From positions 62,001-126,000 of the forward strand of contig NZ_CP031416.1 of NCBI RefSeq assembly GCF_003367375.1: a stretch of 64,000 nucleotides of DNA, in the 5' to 3' direction. This document shows positions 27,703-35,683 of this stretch, piece by piece. The DNA comes from Gallaecimonas mangrovi (lineage in GTDB: Bacteria; Pseudomonadota; Gammaproteobacteria; Enterobacterales; Gallaecimonadaceae). Each line of letters starts with the position of its first letter. Position 1 is the first letter of the stretch. The position numbers and the translations under genes were made by a program. Under the pieces are notes generated by a model. It saw nothing but the letters and a program-made list of their open reading frames with translations. It searched no databases and was not told the origin of the DNA.

Positions 27703-28160
27703 TAGGCTTTTGAAGCCAGGGCTGGGTCGGCGCTGGGCTTTTCCAGCTCTTTATTATCTTTAACGTCAGATTTCAGCTGCATGATGTTGTTGCTGGCGCT
27801 GGCGTGCTCTTTTAACGGCTTGGACTCACCCAGGAAGCGGCCGCCTTTGGCGATAATAAGCTCGTCGCAATAGACGGTACCTTCAATTAAGCCGCCTTCA
27901 ACAATTTCCACGACTTTCGCTTCAACAATGCCGTCTACCTTGCCGGCAACCACCAGGCTGTCGGCCTTGGTTTCGCCTACTATTTTGCCGTCCCGGCCGA
28001 TACGAATGGCGTGGTCGGCTTGGATTTGCCCATTAACTTCTCCATCGAGGTGAAGGTTGCAGGTGAGTTCGATTTCGCCACGGATGAATGTGCCTGCTGC
28101 GATAACGGTGGTTGCCATAGGGTCCTGAGATTTTCGATTGTCGCTAGTAAAGATGGCCAT
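27702..28160 (-). CDS. Bactofilin (polymer-forming cytoskeletal protein)
   Basis: 152 aa. Central beta-helix domain (about 18-115) with repeating short strands: GTFIRGEIELTCNLHLDGEVNGQI, KIVGETKADSLVVAGKVDGIV, GLIEGTVYCDELIIAKGGRFLGE. Flexible tails at both ends. Bactofilins form nucleotide-free filaments that place cell wall enzymes. The gene begins inside the M23 peptidase gene in another frame; a second ATG at 28118 (MATTVIAAG) would still lie inside it. Confidence 0.93.
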   Translation of the reverse strand: MAIFTSDNRKSQDPMATTVIAAGTFIRGEIELTCNLHLDGEVNGQIQADHAIRIGRDGKIVGETKADSLVVAGKVDGIVEAKVVEIVEGGLIEGTVYCDELIIAKGGRFLGESKPLKEHASASNNIMQLKSDVKDNKELEKPSADPALASKA

Positions 28161-29044
28161 GGCACTTTGTTCTCCAAGTCAAAAAGCTTTGCGTAGTTGT
28201 TCAATCGCCAGTTCAAAAAAGGTTTTGGATTCAGCGGGATACCTGCATAAGTTACTTCGTAATGCAGGTGTGGCCCGGTGCTGGATCCGCTATTGCCCGA
28301 ATAGGCAATAAGGTCACCTTTGTGAACGTACTGCCCGCGTTTCACCACTATCTTGCTGAGGTGTCCGTAGCGGGTTTTAAAACCGAAGGCATGGGCCAAA
28401 AGCAGCATATTGCCGTAGCCGGTTCGGCGATGACTCACAATCTCAACTACACCGTCTGCGGTAGCGTGCACTGGAGTGCCAATATTGACCGCCAAGTCGT
28501 CCCCGGCATGAAAGAGTTCGCGCCCTCGAATAGGGTGCATCCTCATCCCAAACGGGGAACTGATGTACTCGTAATTCACCGGGTGCCCATTGGGAAGCAA
28601 GTTCAAGGTGACTTCCCGGGTACCCATGGCTATGGATGCTAAATCCAGCCGTTTTACCAAAGTACCGCCGTCAGCCGCGGCACCAATATTACCGCCCAGC
28701 TTGTCTTCTAAGTCGTCGAGCCGGTTAGAGGCGGCGCTCAGCTCTTCGGTTTTGCGGGTAATACTCGATTCCAGTAACTGCCGCTGTTCTTCTGCATCGT
28801 TGTAAGCGTTTTTGGCTGTTTTTAAATCAGCCTGTAATTGCGTTAGCGCTTGGCGGTTTTTCACCAGGCGCTGATCGGAATTGTCGGCCTGCCACTGCAA
28901 AAAGCGGATGTAGGCAAACATCAACAGCAGAAACACAACAAACCCGATTGCCAGGCCCATTAAGGCCTTTCTTCGCTGTACTGTCAGGGCAAGGTGGCGG
29001 GTGCCGTTGTTGCTGCTGACTGTGATGTGCAATATGTCTTTCAT
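27980..29044 (-). CDS. Membrane-anchored M23 (LytM) peptidase
   Basis: 354 aa. Cytoplasmic N-terminus, one membrane helix (about 28-48), coiled coil (55-115), periplasmic LytM domain with complete zinc ligands H179 and D183 (HAGDD), and H228, H259/H261 (HLHYE). A Pro/Ser-rich tail of about 60 residues follows, encoded in the 181 bases that overlap the bactofilin gene. Such peptidases cut peptidoglycan cross-links and with bactofilin control cell shape (Csd1-CcmA in Helicobacter is the model pair). No strong ribosome binding site is visible at ATG 29044. Confidence 0.92.
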   Translation of the reverse strand: MKDILHITVSSNNGTRHLALTVQRRKALMGLAIGFVVFLLLMFAYIRFLQWQADNSDQRLVKNRQALTQLQADLKTAKNAYNDAEEQRQLLESSITRKTEELSAASNRLDDLEDKLGGNIGAAADGGTLVKRLDLASIAMGTREVTLNLLPNGHPVNYEYISSPFGMRMHPIRGRELFHAGDDLAVNIGTPVHATADGVVEIVSHRRTGYGNMLLLAHAFGFKTRYGHLSKIVVKRGQYVHKGDLIAYSGNSGSSTGPHLHYEVTYAGIPLNPKPFLNWRLNNYAKLFDLENKVPWPSLLATIENLRTLWQPPLSQQAHSSVAKSNSPATFTSMEKLMGKSKPTTPFVSAGTAK

Positions 29045-29171
29045 GCGAAAAAGGGGTCTGTGCCACTGTCATTATTGGTGTATCGGCGCTCAGTCCTTGG
29101 GCTCTTTGCACTATTGCCTGTGGGCCAGTTTCTGGCCATGGCAATAGCAGCGCTGCAACGATACGCCATGC

Positions 29172-29897
29172 TTATTTATTGAGAAACCCTTGGTCTGCAA
29201 GGAAGGCGCGAATATGTGGTCTAGATTCCTTTTCTAAGGTGCCCGCAATCTGTTCGCTCCACGAAGTGGCCTTGTTCGCTCCGGTCCTCTCTTTGTAGTA
29301 GCGACGGACTTCTTCGTCATATTTAGCCAAATTTTGAACGTCCAAGTCCGGCTGGTAGGCGTTTTCGTGTAGCACCAAGCTGCGAGGCAGCCGTGGCCGC
29401 AGGCTAGGCGCCTGATTGGGATGTCCCAAACAAAGACCAAAAAGCGGGATCACCTGGCTGGGCAGTTCAAGCAGCTTGACTACCTCAGCGGGGTTATTGC
29501 GAATACCACCAATAAAGACACCGCCAAGGCCCAACGATTCAGCGGCAATCAGGGCGTTTTCGGCCATTAGCGCGGTATCGATGGCGCCAATTAATAGCTG
29601 CTCGGCGTAGCCAAGCTTGGCGTTGGGGGCGATTTGTTGGTGGCGATGAAAATCGGCGCACCAGACAAGAAATTCCGCGGCTTGGCCAACCCATTTTTGA
29701 CCGCCAGTGAGTTCGACCAATGCCGCTCTTTTCTCGGTGTCGGTAATGCGGATCACCGAGCTTGCTTGTAAAAAACTGGAACTTGATGCCATTTGCGCGG
29801 CATCTAAAATGGCATTCAGTTGCTCGCTACTGATCGGCTGCTCGGTGAACTTACGTATGGAGGTATGTTTACAGATGAGGTCGATAGTGGGTGTCAT
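29172..29897 (-). CDS. nfsA: Oxygen-insensitive NADPH nitroreductase NfsA
   Basis: 241 aa, same length as E. coli NfsA (240). FMN contacts HTSIRKFTEQPIS (residues 11-23), QMASSSSFLQASSVIRI (35-51), the FIGGIRNNP loop near 130, and C-terminal SWSEQI with RPHIRAFLADQGF typical of NfsA. Two-electron reduction of nitroaromatics and quinones with NADPH. Divergent from the M16 lipoprotein gene. Confidence 0.93.
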   Translation of the reverse strand: MTPTIDLICKHTSIRKFTEQPISSEQLNAILDAAQMASSSSFLQASSVIRITDTEKRAALVELTGGQKWVGQAAEFLVWCADFHRHQQIAPNAKLGYAEQLLIGAIDTALMAENALIAAESLGLGGVFIGGIRNNPAEVVKLLELPSQVIPLFGLCLGHPNQAPSLRPRLPRSLVLHENAYQPDLDVQNLAKYDEEVRRYYKERTGANKATSWSEQIAGTLEKESRPHIRAFLADQGFLNK

Positions 29898-30034
29898 GTA
29901 CTTACCTTAAAATAGCGAAAGGCTAGAATGGCTGAAGGTGGCAGCATTGCACTGTGACCTTGGATTTACAAACATGGAATGGCCAATTGAGCTGTGGCAT
30001 GGTTTTAACAACTTGCAGTAAATGGGAATATTCA

Positions 30035-32875
30035 ATGGTGCTAAGAGCTGCTCTTGGGATAGTGTTCGCCGCCTTTTTGGTGGGGTGTCAGCAAACGGCA
30101 AGGGCACCTGCACCAGACCCAAACACCATTATCACCAGCCCGGCCGATAGCCTGCATTACCGCTACCTGACCTTAAGTAACGGCTTAAAAGTGGTATTGG
30201 CCTCTGACCCTTCTGCTGACAAAGCCGCGGCGTCCTTAATGGTGCACGTGGGTAGCACCGCCGACCCGAAGGGCCGCGAAGGCTTGGCGCACTTTTTAGA
30301 ACACATGCTGTTTATCTCTTCCACCAAGTACCCGAAGGTGGACGATTACATGCACTTTATTGAGTCTAACGGTGGCACCACTAACGCCTACACCGCCCAA
30401 ACTGAAACCAACTTCTTTTTTGATGTGGCCCCGGGCCAACTGGCACCGGCGTTAGACCGCTTTGCGCAGTTTTTTATTGCCCCGAGCATGGACCCGGCCT
30501 ATGTCGAGCGCGAAAAGCACGCCGTTTATTCCGAGTACCAGCTTAAGAAGAAGGACGATGGCCGCCGCATTCATGCAGTGCTAAAGGCCACGGCCAACCC
30601 GGCCAATCCGGCGGCGCGGTTTTCGGTGGGCGACTTAAATACCCTGTCTGACCGGCCTGGCGATAAAGTCTGGCAAGACTTAAAAGCCTTTCATGACAAG
30701 TACTACCACGCTGGCAATATGACCCTGGCGGTAGTGGGTAAAGGCAGTTTGGATGAGTTACAAAAGCAGGTAACCGCGACCTTTAGTGCGGTTCCCAAAG
30801 GCCTGCCCAACCCGCTAACAACCCTTGAGCCGGCCTTTTTACCGGACCAGCTGGGGGTACGCATCGACATTGCGCCGATAAAAGATTTTCGCACCCTGAT
30901 GCTGCGCTTCCCGGTGCCTTCCAGTGACCCGTACTTCCTGGCCAAACCCTTGGATTACTTGGCGTCAATGCTCTCTAATGCCGCGCCGGGCAGCCTTTAT
31001 ACCACCCTTAAGGAAAGCGGCTGGGTTGATAGTATGTCGGTGAACCATGCCGGCCCGGATGACTATGAAATTTTCAGCATCAATTTTAGCCTGACCGACA
31101 AGGGCGCCAAGCATGTTGATGATATTACAGCTGCCACCTTTGCCTATTTGCATCGCATCAAAAACGAAGGGGTAACGCCCGACTTCTTTAATGAGCTGCG
31201 TAAGGCCGGTAACCTCGATTTTCGTTTCCAAGACAAGGCCAATGAGCTGGCTCTGGCTAACTACCTGGCGGGCAACCTGCAAAAGGTGCCGCCGGCCCAC
31301 TTAATGGACGCGGGCTTTGTGTATCAGCAATATGACCCGGCGCTTATCGACAGTTATCTGGCCAAACTGACCCCGCAAAACCTGCGCCAAGTGGTGGTGC
31401 TGCCCGGTATTCAAACCAATAAGCTGGAAAGCCACTACCAAGTGCCCTACAGCATCAAGCCAATCAGTGTGCCGCTGCAAGATAGCTGGGCCAAGGCTGA
31501 AGCCGAATTGTCGCTGCCGCCAGCTAACCCCTATTTGCCGGACGACCCTAAGGTAAAAACGCTGACGGGCAAGGCCACCGAGCCGCAGGAAATTGTCAAA
31601 GAACCCGGCATTAGCATCTGGGCGCTGCAAGACCGGCAATTTCGGGTACCCAAAACCGAAAAACGGGTTGCGCTGCAAAGGCCCATTAATAGCCTCCAAG
31701 ACAACGTAATGAACAGCCTTTATGCCGACTTGGTGAATGAACAGCTGGAGTCGCAGGCCTATCCGGCCAGTCAGGCCGGGCTCTATTACCATTTGGCGGC
31801 CACCCGCGACGGCTTGCTGTATGGCTTGTCGGGATATGATGAAAAGCAGGCGCTGCTGGAAGATAAAATCTGGACCGCGCTCAGCCTGCCGGGCCTGCGG
31901 CAAGTGCAGTTCCGCCAGTACCGTGATGAACTCGCCCGCCATTGGCGTAACCGGGCAAAAGAATGGCCGGTAAAACAGCTCTACGCATCGGCGATGGTGT
32001 CGATGATGCGCCAAGCCTATCAACCACAGCAAAAAGCCACAGCCTTAGAACAAATTAATTACCGCCAATTTATGGCCTTTGTGCAGCACTACCGCGACCA
32101 GTTGCATCTGCAAGCCTTGGCCATCGGTAATATTTCGCCAGCAGAGGCTGCAAGCTGGGGTAAATCGCTGAAAAACCTGTTGCTGCGTGACGCCCAGCCC
32201 ATCGCCAAGCCCCAGCTCGACTACGCGCAAATTCCGCCAGCCACTGAAGTGGCGCGCAAAATGACGATTGACCACCATGACTCGGCGCTGGTGATCCTCT
32301 ACCAAGGGCACCAAAGCGATGCCTACACCAAAGCCAAGTGGGCGTTGATGGGCCAGCTGATTAGCCAGCCTTTTTTCGCCAAGCTGCGCACCGATAAACA
32401 GCTGGGATATGTGGTGCAAGCGGGCAGCACCAGCATTGGCTTAGCGCCTGCGTTGCAGTTTGTGATCCAGTCGCCGGTGGCCGACCCGTACAGCCTTGAG
32501 GGCCAGGTGCAAGATTTTATGATTGCCTTTGGCATCGAGCTGGCGGGGATGTCGCCAGCGCAATTTGCCGAGCAAAAACAAGGCCTGATTAACAGCATTA
32601 CCCAGGCCGACAAACAGCTTGGCGATAAAACGGAGCGCTACTGGTCTTATATTGATAACCACCGGCCCTTTGACTGGCGCCAACAACTGGTTAAAGCCGT
32701 GAACGAGCTCAGCCTGACCGACATGCTAGAGTTCTTTCAACGCGATATCGTCCATAACGGTGCCGGGCGCTTTTTACTGTGGAGTAAGGGCCAGCAACCG
32801 GAAAAAGGGCCAATGCCAGTGGCCTGTACCGACCAAGCCTGCCTTGATGCCAAATGGCAATATCAGGCGGAATAA
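30035..32875 (+). CDS. M16 family zinc protease, lipoprotein (protease III/insulinase-like)
   Basis: 946 aa. Lipoprotein signal ending FLVGC with lipidated Cys at residue 18. The inverted zinc motif HFLEH is at 86-90 and a third Glu ligand lies in EREKHAVYSEYQ about 75 residues on. Four M16 domains as in pitrilysin; the second half has DKQLGYVVQAG, the typical substrate-binding Arg/Tyr region. Degrades small peptides in the periplasm or at the membrane. ATG 30035 has GGGAA at a good distance and starts at the signal peptide; a longer frame from 29954 has no support. Followed by a bidirectional terminator. Confidence 0.94.
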   Translation: MVLRAALGIVFAAFLVGCQQTARAPAPDPNTIITSPADSLHYRYLTLSNGLKVVLASDPSADKAAASLMVHVGSTADPKGREGLAHFLEHMLFISSTKYPKVDDYMHFIESNGGTTNAYTAQTETNFFFDVAPGQLAPALDRFAQFFIAPSMDPAYVEREKHAVYSEYQLKKKDDGRRIHAVLKATANPANPAARFSVGDLNTLSDRPGDKVWQDLKAFHDKYYHAGNMTLAVVGKGSLDELQKQVTATFSAVPKGLPNPLTTLEPAFLPDQLGVRIDIAPIKDFRTLMLRFPVPSSDPYFLAKPLDYLASMLSNAAPGSLYTTLKESGWVDSMSVNHAGPDDYEIFSINFSLTDKGAKHVDDITAATFAYLHRIKNEGVTPDFFNELRKAGNLDFRFQDKANELALANYLAGNLQKVPPAHLMDAGFVYQQYDPALIDSYLAKLTPQNLRQVVVLPGIQTNKLESHYQVPYSIKPISVPLQDSWAKAEAELSLPPANPYLPDDPKVKTLTGKATEPQEIVKEPGISIWALQDRQFRVPKTEKRVALQRPINSLQDNVMNSLYADLVNEQLESQAYPASQAGLYYHLAATRDGLLYGLSGYDEKQALLEDKIWTALSLPGLRQVQFRQYRDELARHWRNRAKEWPVKQLYASAMVSMMRQAYQPQQKATALEQINYRQFMAFVQHYRDQLHLQALAIGNISPAEAASWGKSLKNLLLRDAQPIAKPQLDYAQIPPATEVARKMTIDHHDSALVILYQGHQSDAYTKAKWALMGQLISQPFFAKLRTDKQLGYVVQAGSTSIGLAPALQFVIQSPVADPYSLEGQVQDFMIAFGIELAGMSPAQFAEQKQGLINSITQADKQLGDKTERYWSYIDNHRPFDWRQQLVKAVNELSLTDMLEFFQRDIVHNGAGRFLLWSKGQQPEKGPMPVACTDQACLDAKWQYQAE

Positions 32876-32882
32876 CACTAAA

Positions 32883-32908
32883 AAGCCCGGCCAAGGCCGG
32901 GCTTTTTT
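32883..32908. terminator. Bidirectional terminator between M16 gene and recG
   Basis: GCCCGGCC/GGCCGGGC stem (32885-32892, 32895-32902), A tract before and T tract after; the recG stop codon (32907-32909) overlaps the T tract. Confidence 0.88.
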
Positions 32909-34982
32909 ATGCATTGGCATAACTTTCGCGGCCTGCTAGCCAGCGGTTAATGAGGGCGTCGGCGGTGGCGGGGTGGTCGCGCAGCATTTGCTGGGCAGCA
33001 TGTTGTACTTTCGGTAGCAGGTGCGCGTCTCGCACTAGGTCGGCGATGCGCAGCTCTGCCACGCCGGTTTGGCGGGTGCCAAGGAGCTCGCCGGGGCCAC
33101 GAATTTCCAAATCGCGCTGGGCAATCACAAAGCCGTCGTTGGAGTCGCGCAACACCCCAAGCCGCGCGGTGGCGGTGGGGGAGAGCGGCGCATGATAGAG
33201 CAGTACGCAGTGCGACGCGGTGCTGCCCCGGCCAACCCGGCCCCTTAGCTGGTGTAGCTGGGCCAGCCCCAGGCGCTCTGGGTTTTCGATGATCATAAGA
33301 GACGCATTAGGCACATCAACCCCCACCTCAATAACGGTGGTGGCCACCAGCAAATTCAGCTCACCGGCCTTAAAAGCGGCCATCACCTGCTGCTTTTCAT
33401 CGCTTTTCATACGGCCATGTACCAAGCCAACCTTCAGCATGGGTAGCGCCGCCTTAAGCGCCTCGGCAGTGGCTTCGGCGGCTTGTGCTTCCAGGACCTC
33501 GGATTCTTCAACCAAGGTGCAAACCCAGTAGGCTTGGCGGCCTTCAAGGCAGGCGTCTTTTACTCTGGCTACCACTTGCTCGCGGCGACCGTCCGGTACT
33601 GCCACCGTGGTAACCGGGGTGCGGCCGGGCGGCAGCTCGTCGATGATAGAGCTGTCTAAATCGGCGTAGGCAGCCATGGCCAAGGTGCGGGGAATGGGGG
33701 TGGCGGTCATGATTAATTGATGCGGGTAATGTTCGCCCTGGCGGCCTTTTTCGCGCAGGGTTAGCCGCTGATGCACCCCGAAGCGATGCTGCTCGTCAAT
33801 AATCACTAACGCCAGGTTGGCAAAGTCGACGTCGTTTTGAAAAAGGGCGTGGGTGCCCACCGCCAGTTGGCTGGCACCGCTGGCCAGTGCTTCAAGGGCT
33901 TGGGCTTTTGCCTTGGCTTTTAGCTTGCCGGCCAACCAGCTAACGCCAATACCGAGCGGCGCGAACCATTGGCTGAAGGTCAGCGCGTGTTGCTCGGCCA
34001 GAATTTCTGTGGGCGCCATCAGCGCCACTTGGTAGCCGTTACTGATGGCCCTTAGCGCCGTTAGCGCTGCTACCAGAGTTTTACCTGCGCCAACGTCGCC
34101 CTGCACCAGCCGCATCATCGGCTTTTGCTGGGCCAAGTCTTGATAGGCATCGTTAACCACCCGGCTTTGGGCGCCGGTTGGCGTATAAGGCAGCGCCGCC
34201 AAAAACTGCTGCTCCAAGTCGCCTTTTGCCGTTAAGGCTACCGCTTGGTGGTGTTGATGGTGGGCCCGCAGTTTTAAAAGTGACAATTGCTGCGCCAGTA
34301 ATTCTTCCAATGCCAGCCGCTGCTGGGCCGGGTGTTGGCCTTCTTCTAACAGCTCGAGCGACACGTCCGGTGGCGGCCGGTGCACAATACGCAGCGCCTG
34401 CACCAACGGCAGCTTATGGGGATTTAACAGCGGCGGTATCAGTTCCGGGATCGCATCCGACAGGTAATCAAGGCCCTGTTCGACAATGCTGCGCAAGGTT
34501 TGTTGGCGCAGCCCTTCGGTGGTGGGGTAGACCGGGGTTAGGCTTTCCTCAAGGTCAGGCTCTTTGCCTTCGTCCAGCAATTTGTATTCGGGGTGGATAA
34601 TTTCAAAGCGCACTTTACCGGTACGGATCTCGCCAAAGGCTCGCACCCATTTGCCAGGGCTGAAGCTATTTTTCTGGGCGGCGGAGAAATTAAAAAACCG
34701 CAGGGTGGCCGAGCCCGAGGCGTCGGCAACGGTAACCACCATCATGCGCCGCCGGCCATAAACAATTTCCGCCTTTAGCACCTCAGCCATGATGGCAATG
34801 TGCATGCCCGGCAACAGGTCAGCGATGGGGCAAATACGGGTGCGGTCTTCGTAACGTAGTGGCAGGTGGAACCACAGGTCGGGGATGGTGCGAAGGCCAA
34901 GGCGCTCTAGCTTTTCCACCACCTTAGGGCCGACCCCTTTGAGGGTGTTAATGGGGGTGATTAAGCCAAGATCTGGCGCCAC
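32907..34982 (-). CDS. recG: ATP-dependent DNA helicase RecG
   Basis: 691 aa (E. coli 693). Rescues stalled replication forks and moves Holliday junctions. N-terminal wedge/OB domain (LRYEDRTRICPIADLLPG, then ASGSATLRFFN), Walker A GDVGAGKTLVA, DExH-type IIDEQHRFGVHQR, motif III TATPIPRTLAM, and helicase C-terminal TTVIEVGVDVPNASLM with QLRGRVGRG. Start taken as GTG 34982, with GGAGG seven bases upstream inside the end of trmH; a frame from 35027 would overlap trmH more without a binding site. Last gene of the gmk-rpoZ-spoT-trmH-recG operon. Confidence 0.96.
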   Translation of the reverse strand: MAPDLGLITPINTLKGVGPKVVEKLERLGLRTIPDLWFHLPLRYEDRTRICPIADLLPGMHIAIMAEVLKAEIVYGRRRMMVVTVADASGSATLRFFNFSAAQKNSFSPGKWVRAFGEIRTGKVRFEIIHPEYKLLDEGKEPDLEESLTPVYPTTEGLRQQTLRSIVEQGLDYLSDAIPELIPPLLNPHKLPLVQALRIVHRPPPDVSLELLEEGQHPAQQRLALEELLAQQLSLLKLRAHHQHHQAVALTAKGDLEQQFLAALPYTPTGAQSRVVNDAYQDLAQQKPMMRLVQGDVGAGKTLVAALTALRAISNGYQVALMAPTEILAEQHALTFSQWFAPLGIGVSWLAGKLKAKAKAQALEALASGASQLAVGTHALFQNDVDFANLALVIIDEQHRFGVHQRLTLREKGRQGEHYPHQLIMTATPIPRTLAMAAYADLDSSIIDELPPGRTPVTTVAVPDGRREQVVARVKDACLEGRQAYWVCTLVEESEVLEAQAAEATAEALKAALPMLKVGLVHGRMKSDEKQQVMAAFKAGELNLLVATTVIEVGVDVPNASLMIIENPERLGLAQLHQLRGRVGRGSTASHCVLLYHAPLSPTATARLGVLRDSNDGFVIAQRDLEIRGPGELLGTRQTGVAELRIADLVRDAHLLPKVQHAAQQMLRDHPATADALINRWLAGRESYANA

Positions 34983-34984
34983 AC

Positions 34985-35683
34985 TTATGCCTCCATGGCT
35001 GCGTTGGCACTGCGCATTTGCTGCCACCAGTTGGCATCGGCCTGCACTTCGCCGGCGTCGTCAATCATCGGGTAGGGCAAACCCTTGCGCTGGCACTGGC
35101 GTGCCAGTTGCGGATAACCGCGTTCAAACAGCAGGCGTTGCCACTGCGCTTGTGGCAGGCGGCTTGCTTCGTACATGCCGGCAATTTGCCGTTGGCGCTG
35201 GGCTTCATAAAGAATAAGGGCACTGGCGACTGACACATTTAACGATTGCACCATACCCAGCATCGGGATCACCACATGGTGGTCGGCAAGGTTAAGAGCG
35301 GCTTCACTGATCCCTTGTAGCTCTTGCCCCACCAGTAACGCCGTGGGCCGGGTGTAGTCGATATCGCGAAAATCTTTGGCTTTTTCCGACAAATTGGTGG
35401 CAACGATTTGCATGCCTTGGTTACGCAGGGCGCCAACCGCTTCTTCAATACCGGGGTGGCGGTGAACCTTTACCCAATTGAGGCTGCCGCCAGCAGTATG
35501 GGGGCGCATGCGCACGCCTTTGGTCGGAAAGATGGCGTGCACTTCATGAATGCCAATGGCATCGGCGGTGCGTACTACGGCGCTAAGGTTATGGGCCTTG
35601 TGCACCTCTTCCATACAAACCGTTAAATCAGGCTGGCGCTTGGCCAGCACCGCCTTAATGCGGGCAAAGCGTTCCGGGCTCAT
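34985..35683 (-). CDS. trmH: tRNA (guanosine-2'-O)-methyltransferase TrmH
   Basis: 232 aa SPOUT-class enzyme that makes Gm18 in tRNA. Motif 1 EEVHKAHNLSAVVRTADAIGI (residues 25-45), motif 2 LLVGQELQGIS near 118, motif 3 IPMLGMVQSLNVSVASALILYE (about 140-160) forming the trefoil knot. Start overlaps the spoT stop (ATGA). Same position as in E. coli. Confidence 0.96.
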   Translation of the reverse strand: MSPERFARIKAVLAKRQPDLTVCMEEVHKAHNLSAVVRTADAIGIHEVHAIFPTKGVRMRPHTAGGSLNWVKVHRHPGIEEAVGALRNQGMQIVATNLSEKAKDFRDIDYTRPTALLVGQELQGISEAALNLADHHVVIPMLGMVQSLNVSVASALILYEAQRQRQIAGMYEASRLPQAQWQRLLFERGYPQLARQCQRKGLPYPMIDDAGEVQADANWWQQMRSANAAMEA

